From the NCBI RefSeq assembly GCF_003719305.1, contig NZ_RARC01000001.1:372001-436000 (forward strand): DNA of 64,000 bases. The letters run 5' to 3'. Positions within the stretch are counted from its first letter, which is position 1, and the number at the start of each line of letters is the position of its first letter. This stretch comes from Mycolicibacterium stellerae (GTDB lineage Bacteria; Actinomycetota; Actinomycetes; Mycobacteriales; Mycobacteriaceae). Positions 25,333-33,808 of the stretch are shown in pieces. The notes under the pieces were generated by a model, which was not told the DNA's origin, searched no databases, and saw nothing but the letters and a program-made list of their open reading frames with translations. Made by a program: the position numbers and the translations under genes.

Positions 25333-26376
25333 TTAGCTGACCGTGATCGCGACTCGGCGGTTCTGCGCCTTGCCCGAAGGCGTGTCGTTGGGAGCGACCG
25401 GTTCTGCTGAACCGACTCCCTTCGAGGTCACCCGGTCGGCGACGACACCCTGCGAAACCAGATAGTCCGCAACGGCTTTGGCGCGGTCGTTGCTGAGCGG
25501 GATGTTGATCGCGTCATTGCCGCTGTTGTCGGTGTGCCCGACCACCGCGACCTTGGGGTCGGGGCAGGCCTTCAACCTGTCGGCGATCTGCGTCAGCTGT
25601 TGCCGTGATGCGGGCGTCAGGCTGAATCCGGCTGTCTGGAAGTTGATCGGCGTCTTCAGCAGCGCGGTGATGTCGGCCTGCAGCGTCGCGCACGGACCCC
25701 CGGCAGTCGCAGGTGCGGGGGCAGGCGCAGGTGCCGGTGCAGCCGGTGCGGCCGGTGCTGTCGACGCCGCAGACACCGTTATCTCGTTGACGACCTTTGT
25801 CTTTGGCCAGGCGGCCTTCACCGCGGCTTCCACTTCAGACTTCGACTTCTCAGACGGCGCAGTGCCTTCGAGCGTGACGGTGTCGCCGTTGAGATCGACG
25901 TGGAAATCCGGAATGTCGATCGCTGCCCCCAGGATCGAGCCAAGCGCCGCGAAGTCCGGTGCGTTGACACCGGCCTTGACGTTCAGATTGTCGGTCAGCT
26001 CGATGTTTGGTCCGAACGCGAGCTTGAGGCTGTCGAGCAACCCGTTCTTGGTGGCGATGTCCGGTAGCTCACCCCACAGGGTAAAGCCCCTGCCGCTGCG
26101 CAGGATCGACAGCGGCGCGAAGTTCAGATCGGGTGCATCGACGGTCGGTGCGTTGACGTCGGGGGCGTTGATGCTGAGCGTCGCCGACGGATTGATGCTC
26201 GGCAGGACGAGACTGGCCTCTGCGTCCGGCTTTTTCAGGCCGGCCCATCCGATCACCGCCAGCAGCAGCGGGATTGCCAGCAACGCCAGTAACCACGCCG
26301 CGCCGGGTGGGCGCCGATAAAACTTGGCGGCAGTGCGATTGCCCGTGACCGTACGAGAGACATCGGAACCCGTCAT
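25333..26376 (-). CDS. arfA: ArfA (OmpATb), OmpA-family envelope protein
   Basis: A 347-residue protein: N-terminal membrane helix (residues 27-45), a long segment with SIN/NAP/DAP repeats, a BON-type domain (residues about 85-215), a Pro/Ala linker, and a C-terminal OmpA-like peptidoglycan-binding domain with VVGHTDNSGND and LSNDRAKAVADYLVSQGV. Start is the ATG at 26376 with a perfect AGGAGG nearby; the longer in-frame start at 26613 lies inside the FKBP gene. ArfA is the OmpA-like protein whose pore activity in vivo is debated. First gene of arfABC; acid-stress role by family. Confidence 0.92.
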   Translation of the reverse strand: MTGSDVSRTVTGNRTAAKFYRRPPGAAWLLALLAIPLLLAVIGWAGLKKPDAEASLVLPSINPSATLSINAPDVNAPTVDAPDLNFAPLSILRSGRGFTLWGELPDIATKNGLLDSLKLAFGPNIELTDNLNVKAGVNAPDFAALGSILGAAIDIPDFHVDLNGDTVTLEGTAPSEKSKSEVEAAVKAAWPKTKVVNEITVSAASTAPAAPAAPAPAPAPAPATAGGPCATLQADITALLKTPINFQTAGFSLTPASRQQLTQIADRLKACPDPKVAVVGHTDNSGNDAINIPLSNDRAKAVADYLVSQGVVADRVTSKGVGSAEPVAPNDTPSGKAQNRRVAITVS

Positions 26377-26465
26377 TGGACCTCCTGGTGTCGAATAGAT
26401 GGTCCGCCACCCCGGCAAACGACCGATGAACCCCTGTTTGACCAGGAGAATTTGCCGTCGAGCAG

Positions 26466-26828
26466 TTAGCGGACGTCCAGCAGATCGATGACGAAAATCA
26501 AAGTCTTGCCAGACAATCGGTGACCCCCGCCGGCCGGTCCGTACGCCTGCTCGGGTGGAATGACGAGTCGGCGGCGTCCACCCACCCGCATTCCGGGGAT
26601 ACCGTCCTGCCAACCCTGGATCAGCCCGCGCAGTGGGAATTCGATGGATTCACCGCGATTCCAGGAGCTGTCGAACTCCTCGCCGGTGTCGTACTCGACA
26701 CCGACGTAGTGCACAGTCACCGTCCCGCCCGGCACCGCCTCTGCGCCGTCGCCGACCACCACGTCGTCGATGGCCAACCCGCTTGGTGCGGGCCCATCTG
26801 GAAATTCAACCTCGGGTTTCGTCGCCAC
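26466..26828 (-). CDS. FKBP-type peptidyl-prolyl isomerase
   Basis: A 120-residue single-domain FKBP. Markers: TVTVHYVG, the FDSSWNRGE loop, GLIQGWQDGIPGM and the RRRLVIPPEQAYGPAG active-site strand. It has no signal peptide, so it is a cytosolic isomerase catalysing cis/trans proline isomerisation in folding. GTG start at 26828, with TAACGT as a possible -10 box 8 nt upstream, hinting at a leaderless mRNA. It sits upstream of arfA on the same strand and is divergent from the DUF2630 gene. Confidence 0.9.
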   Translation of the reverse strand: MATKPEVEFPDGPAPSGLAIDDVVVGDGAEAVPGGTVTVHYVGVEYDTGEEFDSSWNRGESIEFPLRGLIQGWQDGIPGMRVGGRRRLVIPPEQAYGPAGGGHRLSGKTLIFVIDLLDVR

Positions 26829-26890
26829 GGTGGGCTACGTTACGCGTCAATCGCGATAAGTCCGACCGTCTCAGCAGGCACACTGGACCC

Positions 26891-27139
26891 GTGGCACCTG
26901 ACAACAATCCCCTGAACCATATCCGCGAGCTGGTTGACGAGGAGCGCGAACTTCGCGCCCGCCTGCAACGGCATGAGATCAGCCCGGACGAGGAGCATGC
27001 GCGTCTGCGCGCGCTTGAGGTCGAGCTGGACCAATGCTGGGACCTGCTGCGGCAGCGCCGGGCGCTGCGGGAGACCGGCGGCGACCCGCGTGAGGCCCAT
27101 CTTCGCCCACCCGACGAGGTCGAAGGCTACCTCGGTTGA
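26891..27139 (+). CDS. DUF2630 small protein
   Basis: An 82-residue, strongly helical, charged protein (HIRELVDEERELR, then an LEVELDQCWDLLRQRRALR helix) of the DUF2630 family, which is short and widespread in actinobacteria; the equivalent is Rv0898c. GTG start at 26891; longer starts in frame run against the FKBP gene and are rejected. It overlaps the next gene by 4 bp (TTGA). Function unknown; probably a coiled-coil hairpin. Confidence 0.85.
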   Translation: MAPDNNPLNHIRELVDEERELRARLQRHEISPDEEHARLRALEVELDQCWDLLRQRRALRETGGDPREAHLRPPDEVEGYLG

Positions 27140-28698
27140 TCACGGATCCGCAGACCGACGTCGTCATCGTCGGCGGGGGTCACAACGCTTTGGTCGCCGC
27201 CTCCTATCTCGCCCGTGCCGGGCGCCGGGTGCGCATACTGGAGCGGCTCGACCACGTCGGCGGTGCGGCGGTCTCGGCGCACGCGTTCGAGGGAATCGAC
27301 GCCCGCCTCTCCCGCTACTCGTATCTGGTCAGCCTGTTGCCGAAGCGCATCATCGACGACCTCGGCGTGCGGGTACGGCTGGCGCGGCGCCGCTACTCGT
27401 CCTACACGCCCGATCCGGCGACCGGTGGCCGGACCGGTCTGTTGATCGGACCGGAACCGACGTTCGCGGCCGTCGGCGCACAAAGCGACGCCGGACCTTT
27501 CGCGGAGTTCTACCGCCGCGCCAGGATCGTCACCACCAGGTTGTGGCCGACGATGACCGCCCCGCTGTTGACCAGGGACGACGCGATCAAGCTCGTTCTC
27601 GCCGGCGGCGATCCCGAGGCCGAGGAGACGTGGCAGGCCTTGATCGACCGGCCGATCGGGCAGGCGATCCGCGATGCGGTGGACAGCGATCTGGTCCGCG
27701 GCGTGATGGCCACCGACGCATTGATCGGCACCTTCGCGCAGGTCGATGATCCATCGCTGGAGCAGAACATCTGTTTCCTGTACCACCTGCTTGGCAACGG
27801 CACCGGAGATTGGGACGTCCCGATCGGTGGCATGGGCGCGGTCAGCGGAGCGCTGGCCGCCGCCGCAGCCGGCTTCGGCGCCGAAATCACCACCAACGCA
27901 GAGGTTTACGCGATCGACCCGGACGGCGAGGTGTGTTACGAGCTCGACGGTCAACCACATCGCGTGCACACCGAACACATTCTGGCCGGTGTGACGCCGA
28001 CGGTGCTTGCGGAGTTGGTCGGCGATCCGAGGCCGACTTCGGCGCCTGGGGCGCAGGTGAAGGTCAACCTTCTGCTGCGGCGGCTGCCCCGGCTGCGCGA
28101 CGAAACCGTCACACCCGAGCAGGCTTTCGGCGGCACCTTCCACATCAACGAGAACTACAGCCAGCTCGACGCCGCCTACGCCCGGGCGGCGACCGGCTCC
28201 ATTCCCGACCCACTGCCGTGCGAGATCTACTGCCACTCGCTGACCGACCCGTCCATCCTGTCCGATGAGCTGCAGGCCGCAGGCGCGCAGACGATCACCG
28301 TCTTCGGGCTGCACGCACCTCACAGCCTGGCGACAGGCGCGGATCCCGACAGGCTGCGCGAAGATCTGACCTCGGCCGTGCTCCATTCGCTCAATTCTGT
28401 TCTCGCCGAACCGATTCAGGATGTTCTGATGGAAGACGCGTCAGGCCGGCTGTGCATCGAGGCCAAGACCACCCAGGATCTGGAACAGATCCTGGGTATG
28501 ACGGCGGGCCATATCTTCCACGGCGCACTGAACTGGCCGTTTGTCGAGCACGACGACCTGCTTGACACACCTGCGCGGCGATGGGGTGTTGCGACGGCAC
28601 ACGACCGGATTGTGTTGTGCGGGTCGGGGTCTCGCCGCGGCGGTGCGGTGTCCGGCCTCGGCGGCCACAACGCCGCCATGGCGGTACTGGAAGGCTAG
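27136..28698 (+). CDS. Phytoene-desaturase-like FAD oxidoreductase
   Basis: A 520-residue flavoprotein with dinucleotide motif VVIVGGGHNALVAASYLARAG near residue 9 and a C-terminal cofactor motif LCGSGSRRGGAVSGLGG. This is the carotenoid/phytoene desaturase or saturase-like plan. TTG start at 27136 overlaps the DUF2630 stop (TTGA), so translation is coupled. Corresponds to Rv0897c. Substrate unknown; no carotenoid genes are nearby. Its stop shares the tetranucleotide CTAG with the convergent cyclase gene. Confidence 0.85.
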   Translation: MITDPQTDVVIVGGGHNALVAASYLARAGRRVRILERLDHVGGAAVSAHAFEGIDARLSRYSYLVSLLPKRIIDDLGVRVRLARRRYSSYTPDPATGGRTGLLIGPEPTFAAVGAQSDAGPFAEFYRRARIVTTRLWPTMTAPLLTRDDAIKLVLAGGDPEAEETWQALIDRPIGQAIRDAVDSDLVRGVMATDALIGTFAQVDDPSLEQNICFLYHLLGNGTGDWDVPIGGMGAVSGALAAAAAGFGAEITTNAEVYAIDPDGEVCYELDGQPHRVHTEHILAGVTPTVLAELVGDPRPTSAPGAQVKVNLLLRRLPRLRDETVTPEQAFGGTFHINENYSQLDAAYARAATGSIPDPLPCEIYCHSLTDPSILSDELQAAGAQTITVFGLHAPHSLATGADPDRLREDLTSAVLHSLNSVLAEPIQDVLMEDASGRLCIEAKTTQDLEQILGMTAGHIFHGALNWPFVEHDDLLDTPARRWGVATAHDRIVLCGSGSRRGGAVSGLGGHNAAMAVLEG

Positions 28699-31600
28699 TC
28701 CATCTCCGCGGCCCACGTCATGTGGCCTTCGTAGCCGAGCTCGTTCGCCATGGTGCGATAGCGGTCCCGGTAGTCGCGGTATGCGGATTCGTCGCCGCGG
28801 GCTCGCGCCACCAGGGCCCGACTTCGAAGCACGACGATGTCTCGGACCGCCCACGCCTGGTTCGGCACGGATTCCGCCAACCTCGTGATCGCTTCGTCAG
28901 CCTCGTCCAGGTCGCTCGGCGAGCCACGCGTCACAAGTGCCTCGACAAGGACCCTCGTGCCGAAGTCGAGGTTGATGAAGTTGGCGGAGCGCAAGAGGTT
29001 GTCGGCAACTGTGCGTGCCTCGCTGATGGCTTCGCCGACCTCGCCCATCTCCAGCATCCGGATGACCGGGTACACACGCAGACCGTCAACCGTGTTCAAG
29101 GCATATTGCTCTGTTGTGCTCGTCTCGCAGCACTCCGCGATCAGCTGGTGCCCGACATCGGAGTCCGAAGAGGCGTTCAGGACAAGAGCGATGCCCATGA
29201 TCATTTTGATCATGACCAGTGCGACGTCTTCTGCGGACCGCTCTGCCATCTGTGTCGCGGCGGCGAGTTCGTCGAGATCCGACTGCGCGACGGTCAACAC
29301 TCCGTGGGGGGCCGCCTGATAGCAGTACGTGAGCACGGCGACGTAGCTGACGGCGTCGGACGCGCGTGCGACAGCGATCGCGTCGCGCTTGTCGTCGCGC
29401 CAGCCCGGCAGGCCGATACTCCAACGAGCCACACTGCGAAGCGCCAAGGCCATCGCGACGGGCGAGCCGAGGATGATGCTTCGGCCTTCCGACTCGCCGT
29501 CGGCCAGATCGATGACCGCCTGCGACCATCGCAGGACGTCGTCCATTTCGCCTACCTGGGTTTGCGCGACGCACGACGCAAAGGACAGCGCCACTGTCAG
29601 CGCTGGATCTCCTATCGAGTCGATCAACGCCATGTTCTCCGACGCCAACCGCGATGCCTCGCGATGCCGTCCACGCATGACGTGTTCCATCACCATACCG
29701 GCCATCCCGATGGCCAGCGCAGCCTTGTCACCCGCTGCCGTGCACAGCTCTCGCAACTCTTCGTAATGAGTCGACTCCGGTTGAATTCGACGAAAAGCGT
29801 TGCTGCACAGTAGCGAACGCGGGGCGATACGCATGGACAGAACACCGGGATCATCGGCGGGCATCGCGTCGGCCACCTCGACGGCGCGTTCCCAACTCAG
29901 CTGGGCGGAGGCGTGGTCGCGGTTGATCGACCACGCCCCTGCCCGCATGTGCCAGTCGTAGGCCACCACCAGGTCGCCCGCGGCTTCGAAATGCTCGGCG
30001 ACCAGCGCGGCGTTCTGGCCGGTCTGGTCGATCGCGGCCGCGACGCGGCGATGCAGTTGTGCGCGATCGGATTTCAGCTGTGACTCATATGCGACCGCGC
30101 GGACCAGCGGATGGCGGAATGCGTACTCGGGTTGCGGGTTGAAGGCGGTCTGGTCGACGAGCTCCGCGGCGACGAGGTCAACCAACGCAGGCTCGATCTC
30201 GAGAGACACCAGCATGTCGGGCGTGAAGCGAGACCCGATGACCGCGGCGGCGTTCAGGGTGCGCTTGGCGGCAGGTGCCAACCGGTCGATGCGGGCGGCG
30301 ATGACCGCCTGCAGTGTTCGCGGCACGTGGACGTTGGCCGGTGCACCGACGCAGAGGTAGCAGCCGCGACCGCCCACCAGCACGTCGCGCTCGCTCAGAT
30401 CCCGGACGATCTCCTCGGCGAAGAACGGATTGCCCGCCGCGCGTTCGGTGACCAGACCGACGAGCTCTGCGACCGACGAATCCCTGCCGAGTAGACCGGC
30501 ACTGAGCTCCGACATCTGGGAATCGTCGAGCGGCTCCAACGCTATGGTCTGCGACCGCGGCCCACGCGCCAATGCGCCGGTGTATTCCGGCCGGTAAGTG
30601 ATCACCACCAACGAACTGGTTTGCGGAACGATCGCCAAGAAGTCGGCAAGCAACGATTCACTGACACTGTCGATCCAGTGTGCGTCCTCGATGATGTACA
30701 CAGCGGGCGAACGCCTATTCAGGGCAGACGCATTGACCATCGCGGCCAGCCGCCGCCGCCGGGCGTCGGGGTTGATCTGGGGGACGGCGACGTCGGGGTC
30801 TGCGACGCACAGCACATCGGCGAAAAGGGCGAGATCCTCTTCGTCGGCATCCGGAAATCTTTCGCGCACCTGCGCACGAGCGGCAGGAGCGTCCAGCCCG
30901 GCGGCACTGGTGATATCGAGCAGCAGTTCGGCCACGGCATGCAACGGCAGGTCCGTCGTATGTGACTCGCAGTAGGTCGCGAAGACCTCAGCGCCGGCGT
31001 CCTTGGCCTGTCTTGTCAGCTCACGGACGATGCGGCTCTTGCCGATGCCCGGCGGCCCGACCAGTCCGACGATGCTTCCATTCCCTTTCATCGACCGCTG
31101 GAGAACACCGGCCAGAGCCCCCATTTCCCATTGCCGACCGACGAACGTCGGCTCGACCCGATCGCGTCGACGGCCCGTCGCCATCCCCAACAGCCTCCGG
31201 GCCGGGACTGGATCCCGTGCACCCTTGATGTGCACGAGCTCCGGTTCGCCCAACTTCGCGCTCGTGTCGACCAGCCGCGCCGTCGAGTCGCTGACCATCA
31301 CGCCGCCGGGCGGCGCCACGGATTCCATCCGCTGCGCCATGCCGACCTGCTCACCGATGGCGGTGTATGACATTGGCCCGGAGCCGATCTCGCCGGTGAT
31401 CACCTCACCCGAGTTCAATCCGATCCGCAGCGCCAGGCTGATGTGATCGCGAGCCTCGACCTCCGCCGCGAGGTGCTGCGCGTCGGTCTGAATATCAAGT
31501 GCCGCGCGGCACGCGCGCACCGCATGATCCTCGAGCGCGATCGGCGCGCCGAAGACGGCCATGATGCCGTCGCCAGTGAACTTGTCCACCGTTCCGCCGA

Positions 31601-31832
31601 AGCGCTGCACGATCACCGACGAGCGGCGAAACACCTCGCCCATGATCTCGCGCAGCCGTTCCGGACCGACGGTCGCCGCGATGTCCATCGAGCGCACGAC
31701 GTCGGCGAAGAGGACGGTGACCTGTTTGTACTCGGCGTGACTGTCCGGGGAAGCGACCGGCGAACCGCAGGCGTCACAGAACCGGGCGCCGTCCCGCAGG
31801 CCTGCGCCGCATACACCGCACGATATGGCCAC
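28695..31832 (-). CDS. Zinc-ribbon adenylate cyclase / AAA ATPase / TPR regulator
   Basis: A 1045-residue multidomain protein. N-terminus: two CxxC pairs (CGVCGAG, CDACGSP), a zinc ribbon. Residues about 35-215: class III nucleotide cyclase with metal-binding FADVV and KFTGDGIMAVFG; the transition-state Asn expected in VNxAAR is replaced by Gly (VGMAQR) while the Arg is kept. About 240-500: ATPase with Walker A GPPGIGKSRIV. The rest is TPR-like helices, with no C-terminal LuxR helix. It may be a weakly active or signal-controlled cyclase. The GTG at 31832 is chosen because TATCCT lies 8 nt upstream; a TTG at 31838 is also possible. Confidence 0.8.
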   Translation of the reverse strand: MAISCGVCGAGLRDGARFCDACGSPVASPDSHAEYKQVTVLFADVVRSMDIAATVGPERLREIMGEVFRRSSVIVQRFGGTVDKFTGDGIMAVFGAPIALEDHAVRACRAALDIQTDAQHLAAEVEARDHISLALRIGLNSGEVITGEIGSGPMSYTAIGEQVGMAQRMESVAPPGGVMVSDSTARLVDTSAKLGEPELVHIKGARDPVPARRLLGMATGRRRDRVEPTFVGRQWEMGALAGVLQRSMKGNGSIVGLVGPPGIGKSRIVRELTRQAKDAGAEVFATYCESHTTDLPLHAVAELLLDITSAAGLDAPAARAQVRERFPDADEEDLALFADVLCVADPDVAVPQINPDARRRRLAAMVNASALNRRSPAVYIIEDAHWIDSVSESLLADFLAIVPQTSSLVVITYRPEYTGALARGPRSQTIALEPLDDSQMSELSAGLLGRDSSVAELVGLVTERAAGNPFFAEEIVRDLSERDVLVGGRGCYLCVGAPANVHVPRTLQAVIAARIDRLAPAAKRTLNAAAVIGSRFTPDMLVSLEIEPALVDLVAAELVDQTAFNPQPEYAFRHPLVRAVAYESQLKSDRAQLHRRVAAAIDQTGQNAALVAEHFEAAGDLVVAYDWHMRAGAWSINRDHASAQLSWERAVEVADAMPADDPGVLSMRIAPRSLLCSNAFRRIQPESTHYEELRELCTAAGDKAALAIGMAGMVMEHVMRGRHREASRLASENMALIDSIGDPALTVALSFASCVAQTQVGEMDDVLRWSQAVIDLADGESEGRSIILGSPVAMALALRSVARWSIGLPGWRDDKRDAIAVARASDAVSYVAVLTYCYQAAPHGVLTVAQSDLDELAAATQMAERSAEDVALVMIKMIMGIALVLNASSDSDVGHQLIAECCETSTTEQYALNTVDGLRVYPVIRMLEMGEVGEAISEARTVADNLLRSANFINLDFGTRVLVEALVTRGSPSDLDEADEAITRLAESVPNQAWAVRDIVVLRSRALVARARGDESAYRDYRDRYRTMANELGYEGHMTWAAEMD

Positions 31833-31856
31833 CGCCAAACAGGATATGGCCAGAGG

Positions 31857-32276
31857 CTATTCGCCGGACAGCTTGGCCAGGATGGACTGCAGGTTGCCCA
31901 ACTCGCCCTCATCGAGACCCAGCAGAATCGCGGGCGCCGGGTCGTCCGTCGCGTCGATCGTTGCCATCATCTCGCGGCCGGCATCGGTCAGCGAAACCAC
32001 CTTGCACCGCCTGTTGGTCGGCTCGGGTGTTCGCACCACCAGTCCGCGGTCTTCGAGATCGTTGACCGCGACGGTGGCTGCCGGTGCATCCATGGTCGCC
32101 GCCGCCGCAACCTGCTTGACGGTCATCGGTCCCCTGGCGACCCGGCGCAGCACCCTGATCCGGCTGAACGGCAGACCGCTGCGCTCCACCACCGCACGCT
32201 TCCAGCTGTCCCGGTTGTCGATCACCAGCGAGCTCATTGCTCGCCAAACCTCGTCGGCCATCGGGTTACCCGACAT
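31857..32276 (-). CDS. MarR-family regulator
   Basis: A 139-residue MarR protein: a helix pair then winged helix (IRVLRRVARGPMTVKQVAAAA, then PTNRRCKVVSLTDAG wing) and a C-terminal dimer helix. ATG start at 32276, overlapping the upstream efflux-pump gene by 11 bp, so the two form one operon and the regulator likely senses a compound exported by the pump. A candidate operator lies upstream of the pump gene. Confidence 0.85.
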   Translation of the reverse strand: MSGNPMADEVWRAMSSLVIDNRDSWKRAVVERSGLPFSRIRVLRRVARGPMTVKQVAAAATMDAPAATVAVNDLEDRGLVVRTPEPTNRRCKVVSLTDAGREMMATIDATDDPAPAILLGLDEGELGNLQSILAKLSGE

Positions 32277-33699
32277 GTGCGCCCTCCCTGTTGACCGCGG
32301 TACCGGCAATGAGCGGTGCGAGCCGTTCGGCGGATGCCAGCGACCTCGGCGAGGTCGAGACGATGCCGAGGGTGAAGACCACGAAGCCGAGCACGATGCT
32401 GACGATCCACAGCGGCCTGGCCGCGGTCGCGAAGTCCGCGGTGTGCGCCAACGCGGCCCCTGCCAGCGAACCGCACAGCGCCACACCGATACTCACGCCG
32501 ATCTGTCTGCTGGTGGACGTCACGGCCGACGCCGCCCCCGCTCGGTCAAGCGGCATGCCGCTGACGGCGGAATTGGTGATGGGCGCGTTCACCATTGCGA
32601 AGCCGATGCCGAATACGGCGAACACGATCAACAGCTGCCACACCGGAGTCGTCGCCGACAAGAACGTGAGCATCACCGCCGCAGTGATGATCAGCACGCC
32701 GGCGATCATGAGTGACGGCCGCGCACCGAACCGGCCGACGAGGCGACCGGACAGCGGCGAAAAGATCAGCGCGCCAATCGCGATCGGAAGATATATCAGG
32801 CCCGTGTGCATGGCCGAGAAGTGCCGCTCACCCTGCAGGTACAGCGACATCATGAACAGGAAGGCGCCCCAGGCCGCGAAGGCGCTGATGGCCAGCACCG
32901 TCGCCGAGGCGAACGGCACGCTTCGGAAGAAGCGCAGGTCGATGAACGGGTCGTGGCGCCGGGCCTCATAGCGCAGGAAGGCGACGAATGCGACCGCCGC
33001 GATGACCGCGACCGCGATGGTGCGGGGGTTCGACCAGCCCAATTCGGGCCCCTCGATGAGGGTGAACACCAGCCCGAACAGGAACATCACCGCAAGTCCC
33101 TGCCCGATCGGATCGATGTTGCGCATGGTCGCCGACTTGGATTCGGGCACGAAGATCGCCGTCAGGATGATGGCCGCGGCGCAGATCGGCAGGTTGATCC
33201 AGAACACGGACCGCCAGCCGATCCATTCGATCAGCAGACCGCCGACGATCGGGCCGAGCGCCATGGAGATGCCGACCACACCACCCCAGATACCGAGCGC
33301 ACGCGCCCGTTCAACGCGACCGACGAATATCTGCGAAATGAGCGACAGCGCAACGGGGTTCAGCATCGAACCGCCGACCGCCTGCATGAATCGCGCGACA
33401 ATGAGCAGCTCGATGCTGGGAGCCAGGCTGCACAGCAGCGACCCCAGCGCGAAGACGGTCAGCCCGATCTGGAAGACGCGCCTGCGGCCGAAGCGGTCAC
33501 CAGCCGCGCCGGACAGCATCAGCAGCGACGCCAGAACCAGCGTGTAGATGTCGATGACCCACTGCAGCTGGGATGGCGATGCGCCGAGGTCGGTGCGAAT
33601 GGACGGAATGGCGACGTTGACGATCGTCGCGTCCATCGACACGATCAGCAGGCTCAGGCAGCAGGACATCAGGATGATGACCTTGCGCCGTGGGCTCAT
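32266..33699 (-). CDS. MFS multidrug exporter (DHA2, 14 helices)
   Basis: A 477-residue major-facilitator exporter of the DHA2/EmrB-QacA type with about 14 membrane helices. Visible motifs: motif D1-like LLIVSMDATIVNVAIPSI, GDRFGRRRVF after helix 2 (motif A), and GGVVGISMALGPIVGG (motif C, characteristic of antiporters). ATG at 33699 is preferred because TATCGT lies 7 nt upstream (leaderless pattern); a GTG at 33723 would add eight residues without a ribosome-binding site. It is co-transcribed with the MarR gene it overlaps. Confidence 0.88.
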   Translation of the reverse strand: MSPRRKVIILMSCCLSLLIVSMDATIVNVAIPSIRTDLGASPSQLQWVIDIYTLVLASLLMLSGAAGDRFGRRRVFQIGLTVFALGSLLCSLAPSIELLIVARFMQAVGGSMLNPVALSLISQIFVGRVERARALGIWGGVVGISMALGPIVGGLLIEWIGWRSVFWINLPICAAAIILTAIFVPESKSATMRNIDPIGQGLAVMFLFGLVFTLIEGPELGWSNPRTIAVAVIAAVAFVAFLRYEARRHDPFIDLRFFRSVPFASATVLAISAFAAWGAFLFMMSLYLQGERHFSAMHTGLIYLPIAIGALIFSPLSGRLVGRFGARPSLMIAGVLIITAAVMLTFLSATTPVWQLLIVFAVFGIGFAMVNAPITNSAVSGMPLDRAGAASAVTSTSRQIGVSIGVALCGSLAGAALAHTADFATAARPLWIVSIVLGFVVFTLGIVSTSPRSLASAERLAPLIAGTAVNREGAHVG

Positions 33700-33711
33700 C
33701 GACCGCACGAT

Positions 33712-33740
33712 AGTTTCATTCACACAACAATTGTGAAACT
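33712..33740. promoter_or_regulatory. Candidate MarR operator over the exporter promoter
   Basis: An imperfect palindrome runs from AGTTTCA (33712) to TGAAACT (33740) with an inner CAATTG. It directly abuts the predicted -10 box TATCGT of the exporter gene on the minus strand. Placement suggests repression of the pump-MarR operon by MarR. Confidence 0.5.
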
Positions 33741-33808
33741 ACAACTCTCATGATCGCAAGGCGATCGACAGTGAGATAAGTCGCAGTCAAGCCCCGCGGT
33801 GCGAACAG

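Noticed and set aside
27127..28386. 419-codon minus-strand frame
   Set aside because: Antisense to the FAD oxidoreductase, whose cofactor motifs fix the coding strand.
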